In this document: positions 18,828 to 25,767 of the stretch, in pieces | Numbering within the stretch: the first letter of the stretch is position 1 | Layout of the letters: every line of letters starts with the position of its first letter | From: a virus | Length of the DNA: 31,432 nt | Strand: one strand, 5' to 3' | IMG/VR virus record: IMGVR_UViG_3300046734_000708 | Coordinates: 1 to 31,432 of that record | Program-made: the position numbers and the translations under genes | Notes under the pieces: generated by a model | What the model saw: only the letters and a program-made list of their open reading frames with translations | Database searches by the model: none | Told to the model about the DNA's origin: nothing

Positions 18828-20277
18828 GCTGAAAGCATATCTTGAACGAGCAGAACGCAGCCAACGCAAAGGGCGCGTCTACAAAGGCGGCGAGACCCTC
18901 CTAGAAGAGGAACCCTCGTTCATGCTTGATGGCCTGATTCACTTAGGCGAAGCCAACTTCCTCATTGGCCAGCCCAAGATTGGCAAATCATCGTTCGCCT
19001 GTGGTTTGGTTGCTGCTATCCGTGATCGACGTGAGCAGTTTCTGGGCCGTGATCTAAAACTTTCTGAAACGCGGATGCCGGTGCTGATTTTCGGCACAGA
19101 CCAATCTGAAGGCAATTGGCAGTATTACTTGCGCCGCGAGGGGCTGATCAACGATGCCAAGCAGTTGGACTCCAACGCCATAGATCTGTTTTGCAGCGTT
19201 GACACCAAAGAGGAATTTAACTTCACTAAGGACGGCATACGCCATATGCGGGAGGAGATCGAGCGTTACCAGTTCCCGCTGGTCATCATCGACAGCCTCA
19301 GCTCAATGATGGAGCCCTGTGGCATAGAGGAGAACCTCGCACGCTTCGCTGAACCGATCAGAACAGCGATGGCAGATCTCAGCCAAACAGGAGCCACCAT
19401 TCTTGTGCTCCATCACACCAAGAAATATCCAACGACTTGGGATTGGGTAGCTGAATGCCGAGGCAGCAGCAGCATCACATCCATTCCCTCTTGGGGTGTG
19501 CTGATGCGTTGGGTCAGAGATGAAAGCGAAGGCTTGGCCCGTATTGACAAGCGCGTTGGCTTTGTCGGTTCTGGCCGCGGCTACAGCGAGCTAGGAGGCG
19601 TTGAGGCTGAATACCTTTCAGAGGGGAATTGGACGTTAAAGGGCAGCCTTGAGCATTCTCAGCAAGTGGAGCTGGTTCGCAAAAAAATTGCGTCTCTCGG
19701 TGGCGTTCGTGGTGACGTTTTTGATTACCTCAAAATGCGTTCTGAGCTCGGCGCTGATGTCCCTGCTGATGAGATCGCTCACAACATGACTCCTGCCAAA
19801 TCCACAGGGCACATTGGCCGCGAGCTTGGCAATCTTGTGGGGATGGGATTGGCCTTTGTCAGCCGTTCTGAGCCGACCGGCAGGCGCCCGAAACGGTACT
19901 GGAAAGTCAGCGAGTTCGCCTTAGCTGCAGAGGATGATTCAGCTGACCTCCTGAGAGAGCCCCAGGATGGATCTAAGGGATCTTTTGGATCTAATGCCAT
20001 AAGATCCAAAAGATCCATAAAAACACACCTTCAGGAGGGGGAAGAAGGAGGAGACTCTCTACCTAAAGATCCAATTGCTCTTGGGAGCCCTGTCGAGGTA
20101 AACCGCGACGGCATTTGGTCCGGCGGCTATGTCGTTCGGGATGGCTCCAATCCCGACAGCATCACGCTCGAACGGCTGGGTAACCCCATGATCACGTTGT
20201 CGAATCAGCGCCTAGAGATTGATGTCCGTCCGTGCGAGTCACCGTTCAGTTTTGCTGAACCACAAGTTGACTGGTGA
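18661..20277 (+). CDS. RecA-fold replication ATPase (RepA/AAA_25-like helicase)
   Basis: A 538-residue protein; ATG 18661 is preferred to the in-frame TTG at 18649. Residues 1-85 are helical. The RecA-like core spans about 90-330, with Walker A GQPKIGKSS (103-111), Walker B LVIIDSLSSM (207-216) and the sensor-like LVLHHTKK (249-256) of the AAA_25/RepA group. A winged-helix-like region follows (about 345-420, GDVFDYLKMRSELG ... EIAHNM). A repetitive linker (about 435-470) and a small beta domain (about 480-520) end the protein. It probably serves as the replicative helicase or helicase loader, as no DnaB or polymerase is seen in the window. An inverted repeat in the linker-coding DNA may have a second function. 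Confidence 0.75.
   Translation: MSKKPDEIKPKLQQALYDLAVHAEHLIKTERERDWLPLMRNQAYDLGIHEDVKDAELKAYLERAERSQRKGRVYKGGETLLEEEPSFMLDGLIHLGEANFLIGQPKIGKSSFACGLVAAIRDRREQFLGRDLKLSETRMPVLIFGTDQSEGNWQYYLRREGLINDAKQLDSNAIDLFCSVDTKEEFNFTKDGIRHMREEIERYQFPLVIIDSLSSMMEPCGIEENLARFAEPIRTAMADLSQTGATILVLHHTKKYPTTWDWVAECRGSSSITSIPSWGVLMRWVRDESEGLARIDKRVGFVGSGRGYSELGGVEAEYLSEGNWTLKGSLEHSQQVELVRKKIASLGGVRGDVFDYLKMRSELGADVPADEIAHNMTPAKSTGHIGRELGNLVGMGLAFVSRSEPTGRRPKRYWKVSEFALAAEDDSADLLREPQDGSKGSFGSNAIRSKRSIKTHLQEGEEGGDSLPKDPIALGSPVEVNRDGIWSGGYVVRDGSNPDSITLERLGNPMITLSNQRLEIDVRPCESPFSFAEPQVDW
19978..20016. repeat. 15-bp perfect inverted repeat with GATCC/GGATC cluster; origin candidate
   Basis: The arm at 19978-19992 (GGATCTTTTGGATCT) and its exact reverse complement at 20002-20016 flank a 9-base loop (AATGCCATA). 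Further GGATC/GATCC copies lie at about 19969 and 20069, giving six within about 105 bp, followed by a purine-rich stretch. This occurs inside the replication ATPase gene, in the part coding for its linker. Iteron-like repeats inside a replication-protein gene are known from lambda (origin in O), which is why I note it as a possible origin. Confidence 0.55.
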
Positions 20278-20340
20278 CAAAATGCCTTGGATGGTCTACA
20301 CTGTGATCACGCCAGAGATGGCACCCTTCGCTTAAGATTC

Positions 20341-20529
20341 ATGACCGCAACTCGTTATTTCGCGCCCCAAACTGAAGGCGTCACCCTTGGCCCTTGGTAC
20401 ATCGACGAAGCCAAAGCCCAGACAGCGGTTGACTCCCTTAACCGAGAGTGGGAGGGCAAGCGTACCTTTCAGGTAAACACCTTCATCTCTGACTCTTACT
20501 ACCGAATCCACTACATCGACCAACCATGA
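20341..20529 (+). CDS. Small protein, 62 aa, probably truncated by a frameshift
   Basis: ATG 20341 gives MTATRYFAPQTEGVTLGPWY, then IDEAKAQTAVDSLNREWEGK and a beta-like end (SDSYYRIHYIDQP). It looks like a small alpha/beta protein. Upstream, ATG 20282 (4 bp after the ATPase stop) opens MPWMVYTVITPE in another frame and stops at 20335. A -1 shift at about 20315-20319 would join it to the present frame as ...VITPE+DGTLRLRFMTATRYF, a more natural N-terminus. The gene may therefore carry a one-base deletion, a sequencing error or a recoding site. No family recognised. A strong terminator follows. Confidence 0.55.
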   Translation: MTATRYFAPQTEGVTLGPWYIDEAKAQTAVDSLNREWEGKRTFQVNTFISDSYYRIHYIDQP

Positions 20530-20537
20530 CCGCTGCT

Positions 20538-20555
20538 GGGGCTTCGGCCCCTTTT
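20538..20555 (+). terminator. Intrinsic terminator after the ATPase operon
   Basis: GGGGCTTCGGCCCC (20538-20551) followed by TTTT (20552-20555) and CCTG. It has a compact GC-rich stem with a short loop and sits 9 bp after the stop at 20529. It should end the transcript of the RHH-ATPase operon before the repeat-protein gene. Confidence 0.75.
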
Positions 20556-20596
20556 CCTGCGCTCCTCGCTTAAAACTAATTGGAGATTAACTCTCA

Positions 20597-20956
20597 ATGA
20601 CTAATCAGATCACACGCGACGAACTCCTTGATCTCATCTTCGTTGAAAAAGGGGTAGACGGCGGTTGGTTCATCTCAGGCGTTAAAACCGACATCTACGG
20701 CAAAGTTCAGGGCGACGTTTACGGCGATATTGGTGGCAATGTTTTTGGCAACATTGAGGACTCCGTTATTGGCGACGTTGGTGGCAACGTTACTGGCGAT
20801 GTTCGTGGCAACGTTTTTGGCGACGTTGATGGGACAATTAACGGTCGCGAATGGTATTTCGCTGAAACTCCCACGGAAAAGCTTCAGCGATTGGTTACAG
20901 AAGGCGCTACCAAAGAAGAGCTTCTCTTAGCGATTGACCAACTGGAGGACAGCTAA
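20597..20956 (+). CDS. Tetrapeptide-repeat (G-x-I/V-x) protein, paralogue of the gene at 12069-12395
   Basis: A 119-residue protein with the same three-part layout as its leftward paralogue: helical head (TNQITRDELLDLIFVEKG), 13 or so four-residue repeats (31-83, e.g. GKVQGDVYGDIGGNVFGNIE) and helical tail (REWYFAETPTEKLQRLVTEG, then ATKEELLLAIDQLED). The repeat DNA is built of degenerate 12-bp units GGCAACGTT/GGCGACGTT. One repeat deviates (EDSVIG). The head and tail align with the paralogue, so duplication within the phage or separate acquisition of family members is likely. A structural or assembly role is possible but not shown. Confidence 0.7.
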   Translation: MTNQITRDELLDLIFVEKGVDGGWFISGVKTDIYGKVQGDVYGDIGGNVFGNIEDSVIGDVGGNVTGDVRGNVFGDVDGTINGREWYFAETPTEKLQRLVTEGATKEELLLAIDQLEDS

Positions 20957-20962
20957 TGACCA

Positions 20963-21040
20963 GGCCGGGGAGCCTGCAAATACAAAACCGCGTGACGCGG
21001 AAATACAGGGCAGCTACTGGGGCTGATCCATCCCCCGGCC
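20963..21040 (+). ncRNA. Candidate structured RNA element (multibranch fold)
   Basis: In the 107-bp gap between two rightward genes, GGCCGGGG (20963-20970) pairs perfectly with CCCCGGCC (21033-21040). Inside are a hairpin CCGCG-TGA-CGCGG (20988-21000) flanked by two copies of AAATACA, an outer pairing GCCTG/CAGGGC (20972-20976 with 21006-21011), and a short AGC/GCT hairpin near 21012-21024. The fold resembles a three-way junction of about 78 nt. It is not a tRNA and has no T run after it. It could be a cis-regulatory element for the zinc-ribbon gene starting at 21064 or a small RNA. Confidence 0.45.
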
Positions 21041-21063
21041 ATTCACAACCCCTAAACACATAA

Positions 21064-21405
21064 ATGCCAATCGACTGCCCCAAATGCGGTGAGCCCGTTA
21101 TTCAGACCACATGCACAAGACGCAAAGCCGGAATCCGTATCCGTTACCGTCGATGCCCATCCTGCAACCATCCCTTCAGGACTGAGCAGGTCATGACTCC
21201 TGAAATCGTCATTAACCGCCAACGTGTTTGCGGTACGCCGCAAAATGCAAAACTCCAACCCTTTGAAGTTGCTGACATCAAAAAGTTTTTGCAAAATAAT
21301 ACCTACACTTCGTATGAACTTGCACTTCAATACGATGTTTCTCTCAGTGCTATTCAGCACATTCGCTTTGGCCGAACTTGGGCTTCTATTGAGCCTGCGC
21401 TATAA
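21064..21405 (+). CDS. Zinc-ribbon/HTH protein, putative transcription regulator
   Basis: A 113-residue protein. Residues 5-34 form a zinc ribbon (CPKCGEPV ... RRCPSCNHPF, two CxxC pairs about 24 residues apart), close to the N-terminal ribbon of NrdR and to phage Ogr-like regulators. The C-terminal half has an HTH-like part (FEVADIKKFLQNNTYTSYEL, then ALQYDVSLSAIQHIRFGRTW). The spacing is too short for full NrdR, which has an ATP-cone, so a phage-specific regulator is more likely. It is the last gene before the terminase genes and their promoter, consistent with control of late genes, but that is inference. Confidence 0.65.
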   Translation: MPIDCPKCGEPVIQTTCTRRKAGIRIRYRRCPSCNHPFRTEQVMTPEIVINRQRVCGTPQNAKLQPFEVADIKKFLQNNTYTSYELALQYDVSLSAIQHIRFGRTWASIEPAL

Positions 21406-21406
21406 T
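21378..21406 (+). promoter_or_regulatory. Sigma-70 type promoter upstream of terminase genes
   Basis: TTGGGC at 21378-21383, a 17-bp spacer and a perfect TATAAT at 21401-21406 that overlaps the stop codon of the zinc-ribbon gene. The expected transcription start is near 21413, about 15 bp before the terminase small subunit ATG at 21428. This is the best sigma-70-like promoter I can see by eye in the window and would drive packaging and head genes. Confidence 0.65.
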
Positions 21407-21427
21407 GTTCAGCAATAGTTGGTTAAA

Positions 21428-21907
21428 ATGGCAAACTTAAGACGACGACATTACAAGCTAAACTCAAAGGTAATTGAAGCTGTTCGTCATCTCGCAGAAT
21501 ATGGCGCAGCTTTAGAACATATCGCAGCCGCAGTTGGTGTCAGCTATGAGGCCATTACGCTATGGCTTCGCAATGCAAAAGGCCCCGATCCTACAGAAGA
21601 AGAAATACAACTTTTGCAAGCCCTTAATGAAGGTCGTGCAGCTGGCGCTCATAAATTCATCAACATCATCACAAATTGCGCCCAAGAAGGTGACAGTAAA
21701 TCAGCGCAATGGATGCTCACTCATAGCCCCTCATATCGTAAGCACTACAGCGACAATGCAGCCGTAACACGCGCACGAAATGAAGGCATCGAAGCCGCAG
21801 TATCAGCCATAGCTGAAGCAAACCTCACGCCAGAACAAGAGCGGACCGTATTGCTACGCATTCAAGCCAAAACCGGCCAAGAATTAGTGCCGAATGAAGA
21901 GGAATAA
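21428..21907 (+). CDS. terS: Terminase small subunit
   Basis: A 159-residue protein from ATG 21428 (a TTG at 21419 is a weaker alternative). Residues about 15-45 form an HTH (VIEAVRHLAEYGAALEHIAA, then VGVSYEAITLWLRNA) as in terminase small subunits that recognise the packaging site. Residues 50-100 are helical oligomerisation segments, and an acidic C-terminal region follows. The stop overlaps the large subunit start by 14 bp, the usual terS-terL arrangement. Confidence 0.75.
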   Translation: MANLRRRHYKLNSKVIEAVRHLAEYGAALEHIAAAVGVSYEAITLWLRNAKGPDPTEEEIQLLQALNEGRAAGAHKFINIITNCAQEGDSKSAQWMLTHSPSYRKHYSDNAAVTRARNEGIEAAVSAIAEANLTPEQERTVLLRIQAKTGQELVPNEEE

Positions 21908-23300
21908 CCCGGTACTGGCCAGGCTGGCAGAACTGCAGGTTGAAGCCGTTGGTACCCGTTCAGCCCTAGCGGATGTTGATGACCTGCTGCAACGCATCGC
22001 CGCAACACTTAACCCCGGCCAGCTCAGCGCCTTTGAGGTTGAACGCTTAAGCGCTATCGCTACATCACAAGGCGGATCACCCAACAGCATCCCTGAAATC
22101 GGCATCAGTGCCGGCTATGGCAGCGGTAAGACCTACGCGGCACATGCTGTTGCCGTCAAGATGGCCGCCTTAAATCAAGGCTTTGTTGGTTGCGTTATGG
22201 AACCTACCAGCGATATGGTCCGTCGAATCTGGGCACCAAAATTTGAGGACTTCCTAGACAGTTTCAGCATTCCATACACCCCAAGGGTGGCGCCGTATGT
22301 AAGCCACACGCTGCACTTCCCCGGCGGGGATTCAACAATCCTTGGTCTCTCGTTTGAAAACTACTCGAGAATCGTGGGAGACGACTGGGCCTTCGCAATC
22401 ATCGACGAGGTTGATACCGCGAAAGCATCAATCGCTCAGCGTGCTTATGACAAGATTCTGGGCCGTATTAGGGTCGGAAACTTTAACCAGCTCCACTGCT
22501 ATTCAACGCCCGAAGGCTTCGGGTTTCATTATCAAACGTTTGGCACTGATGCAGCGCGGGAGGGCAAGCGCAGGGCCCTACTCAGGATGAAGACCTCCGA
22601 CAATGCCCACAACCTCAGGCCGGGCTTTGTTGATGACCTGCTGAGCCGTTACACCCAAGAGCAATGCCGCGCCTATCTAGAGGGCATTTATCAAAACCTG
22701 GCAACCGGCACTGTCTACGACAGGTTTGACCGGGCGAAGCATGTTTCAGGCGTTGACGATGATCCGTTAGGAGAAGAGCCGTTGAGGATCGGCATTGATT
22801 TCAATGTGACAAATATGAATGCCGTTATTGCGATCAAGTCTGGCAATGCGCTGCATTTCATCGACGAAATCAGCGGCGCCCATGACACTGATGCCTTGGC
22901 ACAAGAGCTCTGCGCTCGCTATCCAGGCCGGACGCTTTACGGCTACCCCGACGCATCAGGTGGCAACCGCTCCACAAATGCAACTAAAACTGATCTGGAG
23001 ATATTGGCCAGCTATGGCATCAGCAACCAATCGCCTAGAGCGAATCCCCCCGTTCGTGATCGGGTTTCTGCTGTTCAGGGTGCTTTGGAGAACGGCAAAG
23101 GTGAAATCAGAATCCAGATCAACCCCCGATGTAAAAAGCTGATCGAATGCCTCGAGCTGCAGGCATATAACGAACGGCAGGAACCTGACAAAGAATCTGG
23201 CCATGACCACATGAACGATGCGGCAGGCTATCTCGTTTGGCGTGAGCTGAACCCACTGCATCGCAGGGCTGGCCGTGGCACCGGCATTAGACTGTACTAA
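21894..23300 (+). CDS. terL: Terminase large subunit
   Basis: A 468-residue packaging motor. ATPase domain: Walker A GYGSGKT (74-80), Walker B AIIDEVD (168-174) and the coupling motif CYSTPEG (202-208). Nuclease domain, RNase H fold: IGIDFNV with D302, YPDASGGN with D353, and HDHMNDAAGYLVW near 445 with the third acidic residue. It powers DNA translocation into the prohead and cuts concatemers together with TerS. The arrangement of motifs and C-terminal HMNDA box fits the Terminase_3/6C-type nucleases. Confidence 0.93.
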   Translation: MKRNNPVLARLAELQVEAVGTRSALADVDDLLQRIAATLNPGQLSAFEVERLSAIATSQGGSPNSIPEIGISAGYGSGKTYAAHAVAVKMAALNQGFVGCVMEPTSDMVRRIWAPKFEDFLDSFSIPYTPRVAPYVSHTLHFPGGDSTILGLSFENYSRIVGDDWAFAIIDEVDTAKASIAQRAYDKILGRIRVGNFNQLHCYSTPEGFGFHYQTFGTDAAREGKRRALLRMKTSDNAHNLRPGFVDDLLSRYTQEQCRAYLEGIYQNLATGTVYDRFDRAKHVSGVDDDPLGEEPLRIGIDFNVTNMNAVIAIKSGNALHFIDEISGAHDTDALAQELCARYPGRTLYGYPDASGGNRSTNATKTDLEILASYGISNQSPRANPPVRDRVSAVQGALENGKGEIRIQINPRCKKLIECLELQAYNERQEPDKESGHDHMNDAAGYLVWRELNPLHRRAGRGTGIRLY

Positions 23301-23314
23301 CGAAACATTGGGCA

Positions 23315-25033
23315 ATGGCTAAGCGCGGCGGTAGGTCTGGCAGAAAGTACGTTCGCGACTCCATTGGGCGGTTTGCTACGACTGGCGCCACTGCTCGCGG
23401 TGGCAGGCTGAAAACTAAAAGTGGGAAGAAACGGGCAACTCAAACGGTAAAAGCAAAGACCGGCGGTAAGCCTGCAGGTGCCATCAAGGGGAAGATCAAG
23501 CGGGATCCTGGCGCAGCGAAGCCAGCAGCACGCTCGAAGCCGACAGTCGCCCGGACCAGCAAGGCGCCAACCAATAAGGCAAAAGTTGCTTACAAGCGTG
23601 CCAGCGAAGACGCTCGAAGCAGAAATGCAGATCTAAGAGGCGCAGACGTTAACGAACGGCGGATGGCCAATAGCGCGTCAGCCAAGCTCAAGAATATGCA
23701 GCGCCGGAGATCAGCCTCAACGCCTAAGGCAGGCGCAGACGCTCCACGCAGCAAGCAAAAGGCAAGGGAGCTTGCACGGGTCAAAAGGGCTATCAGCAAC
23801 GAAAGGAAAGCCTATGCCGCTAGGGGTGACGGGGCCGGCAGTGCGAAACAATCCCGCAGCGCGTCTGTTGCGAAGAGGGCTAAAGACATTTACAGCGGAA
23901 AAATCAGCGCTTCGTATAAGACAACTTCACGGCTAACACGGACACAAAACCCTGATGTCTTGAGGGCGAGGATCAAGAAAGGCGAGAAGCTCACGGCAGC
24001 ACGCGCCAAAAAAAAAAGCGTAACGGCCAATAGCGCACGGGCAGCAGCGAAGCCAGCAGCAGCGAAGACAGCAGGACGATCAAAGACTGATTTGCAGCGA
24101 ATGCAGCAAGCAGACAGGATCATGGGCAAGCTTGCCAAGCGGCAAAAGGCTGTTGTTGATAAGGCGCCAAGCTTGAACGAAGGGTTGAAACAGATTCGTC
24201 GCAATAATGCACGGGCAGGGCGCGTCAATCAATCGTTGGCATCGAAAGGTTTGCTTGGCAAATACAACCGGCTTACTGCGCCTGCTGATCCAATTAGGAT
24301 GACTCCAGCGGGAAAAGGAATACCAAAAACCCCGAGACGCGCCAAAAAAAGCGTAACGGCCAATGGCGGGAGGTTGACGAAAGGAGCACGGGGCCAAGAT
24401 CCAGCAACTGGCGGGAAGAAGAGCAGGGCGAAACCAGCAGCAGCGAAGCCAGCAGCAGCGAAGCGCCGGAAGGCAATACCTAAAGACGGGACAGACTTCA
24501 CCCGCGAGATTGGCCGGGCGAAGGGGAATAAACGAATCAAGAACTTGAACCAGCAAATCAAAGAGGCCGGACCAAATGCCGCAGGACTCAGGCTGGAAAA
24601 ACTAAAGGTTCAGACCCGAATGCCCAACAAGCCGAGGCAAAGAATGCAACCGACGGCCAAGCAGTTGGCGAAGGAGGCTAGCCGTAATGATGCAATCCGC
24701 AGGCGTTCAGCCGAGCTGAGGGCTCAATCTGGGCGCTTACAACGCAACCAGGCAAACATCCAACGGCTAAAAAACCAAAGCCCTAAGCCTGGGAGCCGCA
24801 GGTTGTCTCCCTCGCAGATCAGCAGGACACTTCGCGCAGACACCGCAAAAGATATTTATTCAGCACCATCCACAAAAAGGCGAGCGCAGATCGTTAGGAA
24901 TCAAGCAGGCATCGCCAGAACAGAACGGGCAAAAAACAACTCCATGAGGCTTCGATCTGATCGATTGGCAGAAGCCAAAGCAACAGGATTGCCGATGATC
25001 AAGGTCACTAAGCCCAAGCGACGCAGGAGCTGA
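23315..25033 (+). CDS. Highly basic, Lys/Arg/Ala-rich protein of the packaging-head region
   Basis: A 572-residue protein that is low in hydrophobic residues and rich in Lys, Arg, Ala and Ser throughout. The N-terminus KYVRDSIGRFATTGATARGG is a motif I recall from other phage proteins near terminase or portal genes. The rest has recurring units such as KPAAAK, KKSVTANSARAAAKPAAAK and TAKDIYS/AKDIYSGK that recall histone H1 tails. Two copies of AKKSVTAN and two of KDIYS show internal duplication. It lies between terminase and portal. A DNA-binding, internal virion or condensing role is plausible; no enzymatic motif is present. Confidence 0.6.
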   Translation: MAKRGGRSGRKYVRDSIGRFATTGATARGGRLKTKSGKKRATQTVKAKTGGKPAGAIKGKIKRDPGAAKPAARSKPTVARTSKAPTNKAKVAYKRASEDARSRNADLRGADVNERRMANSASAKLKNMQRRRSASTPKAGADAPRSKQKARELARVKRAISNERKAYAARGDGAGSAKQSRSASVAKRAKDIYSGKISASYKTTSRLTRTQNPDVLRARIKKGEKLTAARAKKKSVTANSARAAAKPAAAKTAGRSKTDLQRMQQADRIMGKLAKRQKAVVDKAPSLNEGLKQIRRNNARAGRVNQSLASKGLLGKYNRLTAPADPIRMTPAGKGIPKTPRRAKKSVTANGGRLTKGARGQDPATGGKKSRAKPAAAKPAAAKRRKAIPKDGTDFTREIGRAKGNKRIKNLNQQIKEAGPNAAGLRLEKLKVQTRMPNKPRQRMQPTAKQLAKEASRNDAIRRRSAELRAQSGRLQRNQANIQRLKNQSPKPGSRRLSPSQISRTLRADTAKDIYSAPSTKRRAQIVRNQAGIARTERAKNNSMRLRSDRLAEAKATGLPMIKVTKPKRRRS

Positions 25034-25149
25034 CCTGCTACGATGCTTCATTCATAGGTTCTAGGCAGAACCGTCATCCCCCAGACCTCACTCCTTGCCG
25101 GGAGTGGGGTTTTTTAGTGCTTATCCGCCGCAGCGGCTGACCTGCTACG
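25029..25149 (+). repeat. 14-bp direct repeat GCTGACCTGCTACG (25029-25042, 25136-25149)
   Basis: GCTGACCTGCTACG occurs at 25029-25042 (last codons and stop of the basic protein) and again at 25136-25149, 107 bp apart, followed by AT and CT. Each copy has TGCTACGAT/TGCTACGCT, which resembles an extended -10 element. The copies flank the strong terminator at 25086-25115. They may be phage-specific promoter or regulator sites. Confidence 0.55.
25086..25115 (+). terminator. Intrinsic terminator after the basic protein gene
   Basis: CCTCACTCC (25086-25094) pairs with GGAGTGGGG (25101-25109), a 9-bp stem with one G-U and a 6-base loop, followed by TTTTTT (25110-25115). It lies 53 bp after the basic protein stop and should separate the terminase transcript from the portal-capsid genes. 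Confidence 0.85.
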
Positions 25150-25160
25150 CTCAGCACGTT

Positions 25161-25183
25161 GCCTGAGTTAATGGGTCTCAGGC
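25161..25183. promoter_or_regulatory. 7-bp perfect hairpin between the two terminators
   Basis: GCCTGAG (25161-25167) and CTCAGGC (25177-25183) enclose a 9-base loop. There is no T run, so it is not a terminator by itself. It sits between the second 14-bp repeat copy and the second terminator, in a stretch dense with dyad symmetry. Confidence 0.35.
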
Positions 25184-25199
25184 TTCATTGGGAGTGGGT

Positions 25200-25403
25200 T
25201 CAAAGCCTCAGCGATTCGGGCCGCTGGGGCTTTTTAATGCCATAAGCATCCGCTGCTTTCCTTGCATTCGCTCGCTGCAGCTGCTTACGGTGTGATTCCA
25301 CCAAGTGATACGAAGACACCGTGCAACAGCTGGTGATCCCTTCCTCTGTCAGGCACACCCTCACGCAATCGTCTGCGGTAACGCTTACGTCTAGATCGCC
25401 CAT
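25200..25403 (-). CDS. Leftward hypothetical protein, 67 aa
   Basis: The product MGDLDVSVTADDCVRVCLTE, then EGITSCCTVSSYHLVESHRK and a helical basic end, looks like a real small protein: a short beta region with cysteines followed by a basic helix. It runs against the surrounding rightward genes, and its last codons (PQRPESLRL) are coded by the rightward terminator hairpin. An isolated leftward gene in the head region is moron-like. No Shine-Dalgarno is obvious; family unknown. Confidence 0.5.
   Translation of the reverse strand: MGDLDVSVTADDCVRVCLTEEGITSCCTVSSYHLVESHRKQLQRANARKAADAYGIKKPQRPESLRL
25204..25235 (+). terminator. Second intrinsic terminator before the portal genes
   Basis: AGCCTCAGCG (25204-25213) pairs with CGCTGGGGCT (25222-25231), a 10-bp stem with one G-U and an 8-base loop, ending in TTTTT (25231-25235). 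It works in the rightward direction; leftward it is followed only by TTTG. Two strong rightward terminators within 150 bp imply that the portal operon has its own promoter downstream. Confidence 0.75.
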
Positions 25404-25454
25404 GCCTGTTTTGATGCCTCTTGCTAAGTTAAAGCCGAACCCATCCCCAGCATC

Positions 25455-25616
25455 ATGGAAGAATTTCTGAACGCTCTTGACGACCTGATCGCAGAAACTG
25501 AAGGTCTGAGCGTCATTGAGCTTGTCGGCGCGTTGGAACTAGCCAAAAGCGACATCATCGCCGGGCTTACAGTCGCCGAACTGCTGACTGAAGACGGTGA
25601 AGAGGCAACAGCATGA
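25455..25616 (+). CDS. Small acidic protein, 53 aa
   Basis: ATG 25455 to TGA 25616. The sequence MEEFLNALDDLIAETEGLSV, then IELVGALELAKSDIIAGLTV and an acidic end, is a helical, strongly acidic protein of two to three helices. It is coupled to the next small gene by an ATGA overlap. No family recognised; its position before the portal fits a minor head-assembly or accessory factor. Confidence 0.55.
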   Translation: MEEFLNALDDLIAETEGLSVIELVGALELAKSDIIAGLTVAELLTEDGEEATA

Positions 25617-25741
25617 CCCGGCCCGTCGTAACCGCTGTGGGCCGTTTGCTGCACCCAAAACACGGTGAACCGCGGAAGCATCAGCTGATTCAAGTTGATG
25701 CGAATGGCCGCGCCAAAATCATCAAAGATCAGCCGGCTTAA
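25613..25741 (+). CDS. Small basic protein, 42 aa
   Basis: ATG 25613 lies in the ATGA overlap with the acidic protein gene and the frame ends with TAA at 25741. The product MTRPVVTAVGRLLHPKHGEP, then RKHQLIQVDANGRAKIIKDQ and a short end, is basic with two short strand-like stretches. The coupling supports that both small frames are genes. Function unknown. Confidence 0.5.
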   Translation: MTRPVVTAVGRLLHPKHGEPRKHQLIQVDANGRAKIIKDQPA

Positions 25742-25767
25742 ACTGTTAGCAAAAGGCGGCGGCTGCA

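Noticed and set aside
20963-21040. tRNA gene
   Set aside because: The element has a long closing stem, but there is no anticodon arm, T-loop motif or CCA-like end.
24080-24556. 158-aa leftward frame
   Set aside because: Antisense of the basic-protein gene, whose Lys/Ala/Arg-rich codons leave the other strand free of stops.
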